Shown here piece after piece: positions 23,286-33,207 of a stretch of 64,000 nt of DNA. The number at the start of each line of letters is the position of its first letter. Position 1 is the stretch's first letter. The DNA is from Pyrenopolyporus hunteri (lineage: Eukaryota > Ascomycota > Sordariomycetes > Xylariales > Hypoxylaceae), in the NCBI GenBank assembly GCA_902806595.1, contig CADCXC010000043.1, forward strand, positions 868,001-932,000, read 5' to 3'. The notes below the pieces were generated by a model. It made no database searches. It was not told where the DNA came from and saw nothing but the letters and a program-made list of their open reading frames with translations. A program made the position numbers and the translations under genes.

Positions 23286-24928
23286 ACGAGTTCAAGGAAT
23301 AAGTTCTGTGTTTCATGTCCGCTATGAATTTCGAACCAGATTGGCATTTCCGTTGGCCAGCATCTGATTGTCTTAACATTGCCTATGTTATATAGTAACT
23401 AGTTGATGAATGTAACATATACGATACGTTTGAATTATGGCCCGGGAGACGTGCGGAAACTTGTTGCAGCTGATGTTGAGCGTGATCGGGGATTCCTTTG
23501 GATTGCGAAGAATCCGGTGGTCTGGTTTGCCGACGCGTACTCTTATTCGAGTGAGTCATGGCAGTCATTCATCATGCTTTATGCATTATTCCGGTCACTT
23601 GTAGGCTAAGAAGGGTAAGATCCAATAGGAAAAGGGAAAAGAGAAAGAGGAGGTAGTATATATCAAAGCTTGGACAAATGATTGGGCATAATGTAAGGCT
23701 TGAGATATCTTGTCATATTCATTCGGGGGGTATTTGCGCGCCCTAGTTTTAACATTCCGGTGTTGGATGAAGTTGAATACCCTGGAATCCTCCACTAGTA
23801 GGTGCGAGGTGAATCAGTAAGGTGAAATTAAAGCTTGAGATACCTATCGTGTCATGTTCATTCAGATGGCGTTTGCGCGCCCTAATTTTGACAATTCGGT
23901 GTTGGATGAAGTTTAAAACTACCCTGGAATCCTCTAGTAGGCGCAAGGTAAATTACTAAGGTGGAATTGATTATTAATGGCTGTTGTTTTCGTAAGAAAA
24001 AATTTTCACAATGAAATGAGCCAACATTAACTTGGAACGTGAACTAACTAGAATTCAGAAGAGTCCCTCTGAACATCTAAAGGAGGGGAAAAAAAGAAGA
24101 AAAGTCGGCAGCTTGAGTTAAATACGAGGACATACGATATGTAAGTTCCTAGGCAAAGAGATAGGGCTGGTCGAGATCGTAAATGACAAGTTGAAGAGAG
24201 GGAGAAAAGGGGGAACGTTGGGGCCCATGCCACTCAGCGTTACCCACGGAGAACCAATATGCTGGGCCAGTAACAACCATCCAGCCAATTATAACCCCTG
24301 GATGCCTGGAGATGGATGCGATAGGATACAATACAATACAATACGATACATACCTATGTGGTAGGTAACCGCGACTAGGTAACGGGGACCCTGGTGCCAT
24401 TTGTATCGCGTCCCTCCGCCAAATGGATCGACAAGCATCGTGCATATCTAGCCAGGCAGGCAGCTTATCGTTAATCACCGCCATGTCAGCTTTTCGGGCG
24501 ACGATCTACATAATCACGCAGTATATAAAGTAGGCGCATAAGATAAACGCCATCTTTTCTTTGTCCTTTGTCGCCGCGCTTCAACCGGTGAATTCGTGCT
24601 TCGGGGGGCCGGTCGAGGCATCTGCAGAGCGTCGCCCGATCCAGAACTACACATTTAGACACACCTTGCCTATACGATGCTGGCTTGCATGACGCGCTTG
24701 GAGCACGCTGCAGGCGAATTGACCGGTCTTCTTTAGAGATAAGCTTCATGCAGCCTCGATATCCAGTTTGATTATAAGCAGGTTGATATCTGACCGAGCT
24801 GAGCTCTAATCAACTTGCTAACGACCTACCTACCTACCTTACCTGACCATCTCCTCATCACCTCTCCTCCCGCCGATATTATACTCATTCAATACGGACT
24901 CAGAGAACCAAACCTCCCAACGCTCCCA
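23286..24928. other. Gene-free stretch between alcohol oxidase and MFS gene
   Basis: Contains the 3' region of the oxidase, a 135-bp tandem duplication (listed separately), a short ATACA-type pentamer run near 24,325-24,350 and the MFS promoter/leader, which ends in CCTACCTACCTACC at 24,825-24,838. No supported gene. Confidence 0.5.
23698..23970. repeat. Diverged 135-bp tandem duplication
   Basis: Two adjacent units begin GCTTGAGATA at 23,698 and 23,833, and share TTTGCGCGCCCTA, GGTGTTGGATGAAGTT, ACCCTGGAATCCTC and a final AAGGTG(A/G)AATT at constant spacing. Unit identity is clearly below 100%, with both transitions and small indels, so the duplication is not recent. No coding meaning was found. 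Confidence 0.8.
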
Positions 24929-26664
24929 ATGGCGCTCCCAACGGCGTCAAGTAGTTCACCGTCTGCCAACGACAATGGCGTCGATAACGGCATCGACAAC
25001 GGCAAGGATGACGCCCCGCCGCGGGTTTCAACCGAGCCCGTCACTGAGAACACGCCTCTGTTGCTAGTATCGCCGGTCGCAACGACGAGCAGCGAGCCTC
25101 ACCCGCTCCTCGGCGGCAAGCCGGAGGACAAGCCATTGCCCAAAATGCAGATCTTCTTTCTGTGCTACGCTCGCCTCGTCGAGCCCATAGCCTTTTTCTC
25201 CATTTTTCCTTACATTAACCAGATGGTGCAGGATAATGGACATTGTAAGACTCCTTAGCTTTTTAGCTCTTTAGCTCTTTAGTTCTTAGCCCTTAGTCCA
25301 TCATTTCTATTATTTTCGCTCTTTTAGATGGCGTATCTCAGCTATTAGGCATTAGACGGCGGCTAACATAAAACCCAGTGGACGAGACTGACGTCGGATT
25401 CTACGCCGGCATGATCGAGTCTCTATTCTCGCTCACGCAAATGATCGTCATGCTTTTCTGGGGGCGGGCCGCCGACCGCTGGGGCCGCAAGCCCGTGCTG
25501 GTGTCGTCGCTGATGGGCGTCGCCATTTGTACGTCCGTCTTCGGACTCGCGCGGACCATCTGGCAGATGATCGCGCTGCGATGTCTCGCCGGCGTCTTTG
25601 CCGGCACCGTCGTTACCATTCGCACCATGATCGCCGAGCATAGCACGCCGCACACCCAGGCCCGCGCGTTTAGCTGGTTCGCCTTCAGCAATAACCTTGG
25701 CATTTTCCTCGGCCCCCTGATCGGAGGCGCTCTCGCCGACCCGGTGCACCAGTACCCCTGGGTATTCGGCGGTATACGTTTTTTCGAGGAATACCCCTAT
25801 GCCCTTTCGTCGATAGTTGTAGGCATCATCGGCCTTACCGTCGTGGCTACGAGCGCGCTATTCATCGAAGAGACGCTCCAGAAGAGCAAGGACTCCAAGT
25901 CTACCACCGCCGACTCCGACGATACCGAGGCCGAAGCAGGCGCACCGCCCAAACCCCCTCCACCATCCGCCTTAGAGCTCCTCAGAGCTCCCGGAGTCGG
26001 CATCGTGCTGTACAACTATGGGCACGCCATGTTCCTCGGCTTCGCGTACACCGCCATCGTGCCCGTCTTCTGGTTCACGACGCCCGAACACGGCGGTTTC
26101 GGCTTCACCCCCCTGCAGATCTCGTTCTGCATGGGGCTGATGGGCGTATCACAAGCGCTGTGGCTTCTTCTTGTGTTCCCTCCACTACAAAAGCACATTG
26201 GCACCAACGGCGTGCTGCGGGCCTGTGGCGTCGCCTACCCGTTCTTCATTGGTGTTATGCCCTTCATGAACCTGATTCTGTGCCAAGGCACGGAGGCGTC
26301 GCATACCGCGTTCTGGATCCTAGTCCTGATACATCTGGCGGCCGGCACGGGCGTGAGCATGGCTTTCACCGGAGTGCAGCTCGCGTTGAACGACGTCTCG
26401 CCATCACCGGCGACGCTGGCCACGCTCAACGCGCTAGCGCTGACGGTGGCGAGCGGCTTGCGTGCTTTCACCCCCATCCTCTGCACCAGCCTGTTCGCCA
26501 TCAGCATCAAGACCCAGCTCTTGTGGGGTTATTTCGTTTGGTTCATCTTGACTATTGTCGCAGTTGGCTTTACCGTCTCCACGCGGTACTTGCCCGTGGC
26601 CAGCGAGAAAGACTACGACCGTGTGGTACAATCGGGGCAGGTTCTGGAAGAGGATGAGAATTGA
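24929..26664 (+). CDS. Major facilitator superfamily transporter (ZIFL/YCR023C-like)
   Basis: Two exons (24929-25244, 25379-26664) encode 533 residues. The first ~70 residues are a polar, Ser/Asn/Asp-rich cytosolic tail; the first membrane segment is IFFLCYARLVEPIAFFSIF (about 75-93). Motif A of MFS proteins, GRAADRWGRKP, is at ~134-144, and LGPLIGGALADP is the conserved end of TM5. A polar central loop with DSDDTEAEAGAPPKPPPP separates the two six-helix halves. The intron has GTAAGA, CTAAC and CAG signals and joins NGH to LDETDVGF in frame. Start 24,929 is preferred over upstream in-frame ATG 24,815, which lies in the CCTACC-rich leader. The loop and spacing resemble the fungal group related to zinc-induced facilitators; the substrate is not predictable. 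Confidence 0.88.
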
Positions 26665-26979
26665 GGTAAAACAAGATATATTTCTCGGGTAAACAGAAAT
26701 TTGTCTGGGATCGGTGATCTACTGAAAACACTGGGAAGCATTCCATGCGGCGCACTACAAGTCTGTTAGAATCTTAAAAGGTACACACGATTTACATAGA
26801 AATACAGCAATCTGCTTTGACGACATAATGAGGCCGTCGTTTCCAACAATATCTGCTAATCGTGACAATTACGAGCTGCATCATAAATCCAGGCCCTTGG
26901 GCGCCTAAGCTGTAACTAGGTCAACAAATCCGGAACACCGCCTGATGCAATTGCGCTTCTGATGCTTTTCTCTAGACGT
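26665..26979. other. Convergent 3' spacer between MFS gene and SEN2
   Basis: 315 bp between two convergent stop codons. It should hold both polyadenylation regions; nothing else is seen. Confidence 0.5.
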
Positions 26980-28608
26980 TTAATCCCTATTCCTATTGCT
27001 AAGCCATCTTTTCACGATGAACTCCCGAACTCTATATCGTTTCAAAAGCTCCACGACCCCCAGTCCTTCATCGAGCGGAGGCGGTATGTCAACGTACGCG
27101 AGGACCAACGTCTTCAACGCCGTAGTCTGCACACGATTGATGGTATGGAGCCAGTGCCAAGACCTCCGAGGAGGCTCGCGACCTTTGGCCTTCCACCAAG
27201 GATTAGTGTAGGCAGGCAGGACGATGACTGCGAACTCGGCGTGGGAGAAGACGGGGCCGCGGTTGTACAGCATCCAATCAACACCGAACTTGATGCCGGG
27301 TCGTGTTACCCAGCCTAGAGACCGAAAGTGGTGGTACACGGCATAATGAATCAAAAAAGGGTCGTCCGGTTGAAGATCCACCTTCCTCAGAGGCATGTAT
27401 GATACCTGGCGGAAGAGCGTGAACAAGTCCGACGCGGTAATCTGCTTACCCGTCGCCGGATCTACGACGTTAAGGACTCCCATTGCGAAGACGAGGTAGA
27501 AGGCTTCTTCTAAACATAACTGAAGATGCTCCTTATCTACCAGTTCGCTTTCTAACTCGGGACTAACCTTGACGGCGTTGCTATTCTGGACCAGAGGTTC
27601 CGGCATGCCCAAGTCTGGCGGCCGAGATAACGGAGAAGTCCCCTTCGCCACATCGCTGTCAGTCGCATTCCCGTTTGGCTGTGCGCCGTGATGGGGACTT
27701 GGAGGATCGAATAGCTGGAAAGTCGTCGACTCGACCTTGGGTGAGAAGCGCACAGATTTGCGTCTCTTCTGAGGGCTTGTTAGGGGATGCGGGTTGGTGG
27801 AATGGCCATTCACTCCAGTCAGGATTGGTGCTACGTTTTTGCTATCGATCTTGACGTCGCTGGCGTCTGCTGGTGGGTGGGTGCTGCTTAGCACTCCACG
27901 TCCACCGACAGTTCCATTTCCGCCTTGAACAATACTCGTGATGAGGCTCTGAATCGGTTCCTCGTTCGTTGAACTGGTAGAATATATGGGCTTCGGATCA
28001 TGCTGAGAGTTAGGAAGAGCTAGCAGTTCCATGGGGCCCACTGGGGCTACCCAGGCTTCGAGTTGTCTAGTTCGCCGAATGGCCTCCTGCTCCTTCCTAG
28101 CACGATCCCATTTCATCATCTTGCGCTCCTCTCGCCTCTGAGCAGTCACATCCTCGGCGACATGGCCATCGTGTCTGCCCTTCCGGGCTTGTTCTCGCTT
28201 GAGCCAGTTCGGCTCGCTCCGACTATAGTTGCCTTTACCGAAGAAACCTTGCTCCCATAATGCTCTTATCGATTTGGGGTCCTTGATGTGGACCGAGCGA
28301 GTCTCCGGAGACCAGATGCCTTGATGAATTACGACAGGCTCAGCCGGCGGTGGGGAGACGAGTTGGCTCACCCAAGCATAGGCGAGATGGAGAAGCGAGA
28401 GAGGGTTGCTCGGATAAAAAGCCGGCAGCGGAAAAGTCCGAATAGGCGCAGGGAGGGTATAAATCTGGTGAAGAGGAGGCCCCTTCGCACCGGCGGGACA
28501 AGAGTTAGACTTCGCTTGGGGAGACTGAGGCGATTTCACAGAAGTAGATGCGGCGTCATGTTGGCTCGAGGTGGCGGACACGGCACTGGGTGTGTCTGCC
28601 ATGGTCAT
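26980..28608 (-). CDS. SEN2: tRNA-splicing endonuclease subunit Sen2
   Basis: Single-exon frame of 542 residues. Sen2 is one of two catalytic subunits of the heterotetrameric endonuclease and cleaves the 5' splice site of pre-tRNA introns. The C-terminal nuclease fold is plain: FGVDWMLYNRGPVFSHAEF gives Tyr448 and His456, and TTALKTLVLAYVD gives Lys499, the Tyr-His-Lys triad; the Tyr-to-His spacing of eight is as in yeast Sen2. The N-terminal half has IHQGIWSPETRSVHIKDPKS and ALWEQGFFGKGNYSRSEP (the Sen2-typical GxFGKGxLSRSEP block), and a basic coiled segment about 135-185. A Ser/Pro-rich, probably disordered linker spans ~200-345. Two Met codons (1 and 3) could start translation. The nearby tRNA-Leu and tRNA-Thr genes carry introns that are substrates for this enzyme. 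Confidence 0.95.
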   Translation of the reverse strand: MTMADTPSAVSATSSQHDAASTSVKSPQSPQAKSNSCPAGAKGPPLHQIYTLPAPIRTFPLPAFYPSNPLSLLHLAYAWVSQLVSPPPAEPVVIHQGIWSPETRSVHIKDPKSIRALWEQGFFGKGNYSRSEPNWLKREQARKGRHDGHVAEDVTAQRREERKMMKWDRARKEQEAIRRTRQLEAWVAPVGPMELLALPNSQHDPKPIYSTSSTNEEPIQSLITSIVQGGNGTVGGRGVLSSTHPPADASDVKIDSKNVAPILTGVNGHSTNPHPLTSPQKRRKSVRFSPKVESTTFQLFDPPSPHHGAQPNGNATDSDVAKGTSPLSRPPDLGMPEPLVQNSNAVKVSPELESELVDKEHLQLCLEEAFYLVFAMGVLNVVDPATGKQITASDLFTLFRQVSYMPLRKVDLQPDDPFLIHYAVYHHFRSLGWVTRPGIKFGVDWMLYNRGPVFSHAEFAVIVLPAYTNPWWKAKGREPPRRSWHWLHTINRVQTTALKTLVLAYVDIPPPLDEGLGVVELLKRYRVREFIVKRWLSNRNRD

Positions 28609-30067
28609 TCATCATCATGTCGGCCTACTTTGACGGCTGTTAGTGAACCGATGTCTTGTCTGTCGCTATCGCCGCTATCCACTTCATGCGGAAGAAGCCA
28701 AGAAGCAAGAGACCTAGTTATTAGAAAAAAGAGAAAAAAAATTTTAAGTCATATATGTTATGTTTAAATCGCTCAGATACCGTTGTAGTCTATATATTTG
28801 GGCACTCATGGAGACTTTTGACATCTCTAAGCTCCGAAATAAAAGGGTGTCATCACCGCGACCAAATGTAAAAGATATCTTCCATATATAGGTAGGTATG
28901 ATATATGATATACGAGATATAACATTTGAGGCAGAATACCCCAGATAAATATTCATGATAACGGCGTCAAAGGCAAGGCGAGGTAATAGTGAAACCGACT
29001 TACATGATTGTATATTGAGCGCCGTCGACTGGACTGATCTTGAATCAAACAGTGTTGGCCGAGCTGAATACTCTTCGGGGTCGAGGTGAACAAGTCGACC
29101 TTTAAGATATGCACCAAAAAGTGAGTCGAAGGTGAAGGTTTTTGTTGGTGGGATGGGAAATCTGATAAAATAAAGAAGGGGAAAAAAAAATTGGTAGGTA
29201 CCTACCTACCTAGGTAAGCAATTAGGACTTGTCCAATTGGATTGTCGGGCCGGAATAGTCCGTAGCTCCGGTGGCCCGCTCATCATTCAGCACGTACCTG
29301 TGTAACGGTGGTACCTATCCGAGTGTCATTGAAGGTTTCGTTTGCATGGGCCTTACAAGGCACCCAGGTACTTACATATGTACCTAGGTAGGTAGGTACT
29401 TTTGTTTTCGTGCGTTTGCACGTCTGCGTTTGAATTTTATGCACCTAGGTAGGTACCTAGGTATATTATGTAGGTACCATGGGCCTACCGAAGCTCGCGG
29501 CCTAATGCGCAAGGCCGCAAGAAACCGCCAATCTAAGAGGTACCTATCCGCATGTACTTCCTTTTACATATGTCATCGGGTCAAAATGAAGCTTTTCAAT
29601 GGGTCAGCCTACGCCTTGCAATTTGGTTTCTCTCTTTTTTTTTTCTTTTTAATTTGATATTAGCGGATCCCCGGGAACGGGAGGTTCCAGTCCCATCAAC
29701 GATCCCGGGTCGACTCCCGTTTCCACGTTTCCACGTTTCCACGTTTCCACGTTCCCACGTTCACACGTTCCCTGAATCGTACAATAGTAACGATCCGCGA
29801 CATCTGACCGTCGTTAGCTCTAGTATGGGAATATTGTAATAATACCCAATATTAGCTGCTGTTAAAGATGGGGATCGTCTAGTCCCTATTCATTACCTAT
29901 TCTAGTCGTTCTCCTGATATTCCCCCTCTCCGTTCTCCATCCACTTATTAGATTATTTCTCCTGAAATTCTCGAACTCTTTGGCTTCGTTCGATCGCCTT
30001 ATACTTGGTAGTTGTCGACAGCGTCGTAGCAAGGTTTGCAACATCCACCTCGTCCTGACATGTTCCG
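28609..30067. other. Divergent intergenic region between SEN2 and the ceramide glucosyltransferase
   Basis: Promoters of both genes lie here. TAGGTACC/ACCTACC words cluster at 29,192-29,215 and 29,370-29,480, a T-rich tract lies at 29,634-29,652 and an 8-bp tandem repeat at 29,719-29,772. No gene seen; short open frames lack any support. Confidence 0.55.
29719..29772. repeat. 8-bp tandem repeat (GTTTCCAC)n
   Basis: Four exact GTTTCCAC units (29,719-29,750) are followed by GTTCCCAC, GTTCACAC and a partial GTTCCC. It lies ~300 bp before the ATG of the ceramide glucosyltransferase gene. Confidence 0.9.
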
Positions 30068-31797
30068 ATGGTCTCTCCCGTTGTCGAGATACTAGGCGGC
30101 GCCGGCATCGTATGGGGCTTTTTCGTCGTTCTAGTACAGGGGATAGGAATTTACAAGATGTAAGCCCTTCTCGCAACATAAATTTCGTCTCATCTCGTTA
30201 AACGGGGGAGGTACATATGCATGCCTATCTGTCTATGTAGTCCCTAACCGACGGTTTTGACAGATTCCGCTCCTATTCGTCGGTTCCGGCCGCCCCAGTT
30301 TCCCCATACCTCCCAAAAAATGAAGTCCCTCACGTCACCATCATCCGACCTGCCAAGGGCCTGGAACCCGGCTTATACGAGTGCCTTTCCTCCGTCTTCC
30401 ATCAGTCCTACCCGAAAGATAAATTGACCATCTACTTCTGCGTCTCGTCCAAGCAGGACGCCGCCTATCCCGTCATCCGAAGACTGCTCGACGACTATCC
30501 CGGTTTCGATGCTAAGGTCTTCGTCGAGACCGAGGACCCCTACCTCCACGGCCGCGACGGCCACGTCGATAACGTCGGCCCAAACCCCAAGATTCGCAAC
30601 CTGAGCAGGGCGTACAGGGAAGCGAAAGGGGACATAATCTGGCCGCTGGACTGTAACGTATGGATAGGGAGGGACGTGGCCGGCCGTATGGTCGACAAGC
30701 TCTGCGGATACCGACCGAACGGCGAGCGAGCGAAGCCTTACAAATTCGTACACCAACTCCCCCTGGTAGTAGACACCGTCACCTCCATGAGCTCCTCCAA
30801 CTCCGAAGGCCAGACCCTCCTGTCCGGTTCTTCGGTCACCGGCGGCTCCGACGCGCAGTCCAGCGTCGACGTGCCCTCCTCCATCCTGTCCAGGTCCTGG
30901 GCCCACGGAGGCGGAAGGCTGGAAGAGATGTTCATGGCCACGACGCACGCCAAGTTCTACGGCGCTATTAATACCGTTGGCGTCGCGCCCTGTATTGTGG
31001 GCAAGAGCAACATGTTCCGCAAGTCGCATCTCGATCGGGTCACAGATCCTGCCCAGAACCCGATCCTGACCGGCAGAGCCGCCACCCTTCCCAAGGGGCT
31101 GGATCACTTCTCGCTATTCATGTGCGAGGACCATGTCATCGGGGACCTGCTGTGGCGGTCCAACCTGCCGGGATTCGCCAACCACGGCCTCGTCTGGGGT
31201 GACCTCGCCATCCAACCTATGGCGGGAATGTCGGTGCCCGCCTACGTCGCGCGCAGGGTGAGATGGTTGCGAGCCAGGAAATGGACCGTCCCATCGGCTA
31301 CTCTGATCGAGCACGGCGTCGAGAGCCTCGTGTGCTGCTTCTACTTGTCCTTCGGCCTCACCAGCGTCCCCTGGTTTCATGAGACTCTTGGCATACCGCA
31401 GACGTGGAGGGTCCAGTGGTACTTGTGGCTTGCCGGCGTCACGCTCTGGATGGTCATAGACCGCATCGTATTCAAGAAGTTGCACGCGGGACATAGCGTA
31501 GACGTGGACGAACGGACGCCGTTATTTGCGCGGGGAACGAGCCGCGGAGGAGCCGAGAAGCGCCGATTCGGGGAGTGGTTCCTGGCCTGGCTAGGGCGCG
31601 AGGTTCTAGCCCTGCCCATCTGGACCTGGGCCGTCTTCCTCGGCGCCACGGTCAACTGGAGGGGAAAACAGTTCCGGGTCCGGCCGGATATGACCGTAGT
31701 CGCCGTAGACCCGGAGCCTGAAGGTAACGGCGTGTCGCCGCAGAATGGATATAGCGCCACAAATGGCATATCAGCATCGAGAGGGAAGATAGACTAG
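30068..31797 (+). CDS. Ceramide glucosyltransferase (GT21)
   Basis: Two exons (30068-30159, 30264-31797) encode 541 residues. The enzyme transfers glucose from UDP-glucose to ceramide to make glucosylceramide on Golgi/ER membranes. Exon 1 supplies the N-terminal anchor (LGGAGIVWGFFVVLVQGIGI); an in-frame TGA at 30,056 just upstream supports the start. Glycosyltransferase family 21 signatures follow: VTIIRPAKGLEPGLYECL (about 45-62), DCNVW near 160-164, CEDH with the putative base Asp at ~320, and RRVRW at ~361-365 as the (R/Q)xxRW motif. Hydrophobic segments in the C-terminal third (for example VQWYLWLAGVTLWMVIDRIV) match the family's membrane anchors. A Ser-rich insertion at ~200-240 is common in fungal members. 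The intron has GTAAGC, CCTAAC and CAG. The downstream half alone would start at a TTG, so the spliced form is required. Confidence 0.93.
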
Positions 31798-33207
31798 ACC
31801 CAAGATACCCCCCCTAAGCATTGACTCCTTACTAATATATAATATTTTCGTTACATTGATTATTTTGACCCAAGAGAAATCACCAGCCTTATATCTGCCT
31901 ACCTATCTTACAGTACTGTACCCGATCTCACTGCCTAACTTCACGGCCATCTCTTGATATTTCTCCGGCCCAAGTGAGCCAGTCCAAGAAAGATATCAAG
32001 AATGTACCCAGGGTAGATGTAAGTCTGCCCGATTCGGACCCAAACATGTGCGCTCTACACGGGTAACTATCGTCTAGGCGAAATCTCCTAATTATGCCCG
32101 ATAGCATTCGTAAGGTTGTTACCAACCACCATAATACGGAATCGAGGGCCATATGCTAAGATTCGTCTCCTTATCTCCTAATCTGATCCCTCATTCCCAG
32201 TATTATCTGCAGTATAAAAGCGGCTTGACGGCGAATAATTCCACGGTATCTCCATCCCTCCATTCTAGTGGCTTGCTTCAACTATCATCACCTGTCAATT
32301 CGCCGTTCGACATTCACGATATGTATAAGCCTCACTCTGAAAGATCTCCAACTCGTGGATACCTCTATTGAACTCCTTAAATTGGATAAAAAGCAAAGAA
32401 AATTTCCCTATTTGCTTGGTATATCCACCTCGTCCGCTTCAGCGGTCCATCTATAATAGAATAGGCAATCCAATAAGCAAGACAAGGCTATATGCATAAT
32501 AGGTAAGTAGGTGGTAGGCAGGTAATAGCAGCATATCAAACGTATAGATAGATGCCGCCAATTCGCACAAACACCGCCCCATCCCAACCGACTACAAGGA
32601 CCGAAACCCGATTCGAGTAATGCAATGCGTACGCGAATATAAATAGTAACACTGGTACAACCTGCCGACATTCCAATCCGAAAGACGATAATTATACTTT
32701 CCCGGCCAGCGCGATGGGGTATATGTATGTGCGCGCGCGCGTATGAGTATGAAAATGCGTATGCGTATGCGTATGCGTATGTATGTCATGTTCCCAGTTC
32801 CAGCAGATTCCGTCCCGTCATATCCCATTTCTTTTTTGACCCTCGTATCTCTTGAGCCCGACATGAATATGATGATATAAAAGGCCAAACAGGTAAGTTG
32901 GGTATCGATTTTGCAACATTGAATAGGCACGCAGAAAAAAGAAGAAAAAAAAGTAGAGCTACGAGCCACGCCGAGGATGCAGTTATGGAAACAAACGAAA
33001 GTTGGGAAGGGGTTGGGCAGGGGAATGTGTATCCCACTGAACGACGGAGAAGAAAAAAGTGTCAGTTGAACATGTGAACCTGTACCTTGTCCCCGGTAGC
33101 ATAGCCAATCGCTATGCTTGGTAAATGATCCCGTTGAAAGGCAAACAGATAGAAAACGTAAGACAGTAAAGGGTGCGGTAGCAAACGTCAGCGTAGGTAG
33201 CCATTAT
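31798..33207. other. Convergent 3' region with microsatellites
   Basis: Lies between the stop codons of the glucosyltransferase (+) and the Sel1 protein (-). It holds a GCGCGCGCGC tract near 32,731-32,740, a hexamer microsatellite and a purine-rich AAAAAAGAAG tract near 32,936. No gene is supported; the Arg/Ile repeat open frame here is the translated microsatellite. Confidence 0.55.
32755..32784. repeat. (ATGCGT)5 microsatellite
   Basis: Five uninterrupted ATGCGT hexamers followed by ATGTATG. Translated on the minus strand it makes alternating Ile-Arg, which explains the short artificial open frame there. Confidence 0.9.

Noticed and set aside
29719..29772. Possible CRISPR-like array
   Set aside because: Direct 8-bp repeats without spacers in a eukaryotic genome; a plain minisatellite.
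30373..31107. 244-codon minus-strand frame
   Set aside because: Antisense to the ceramide glucosyltransferase, which has clear family motifs.
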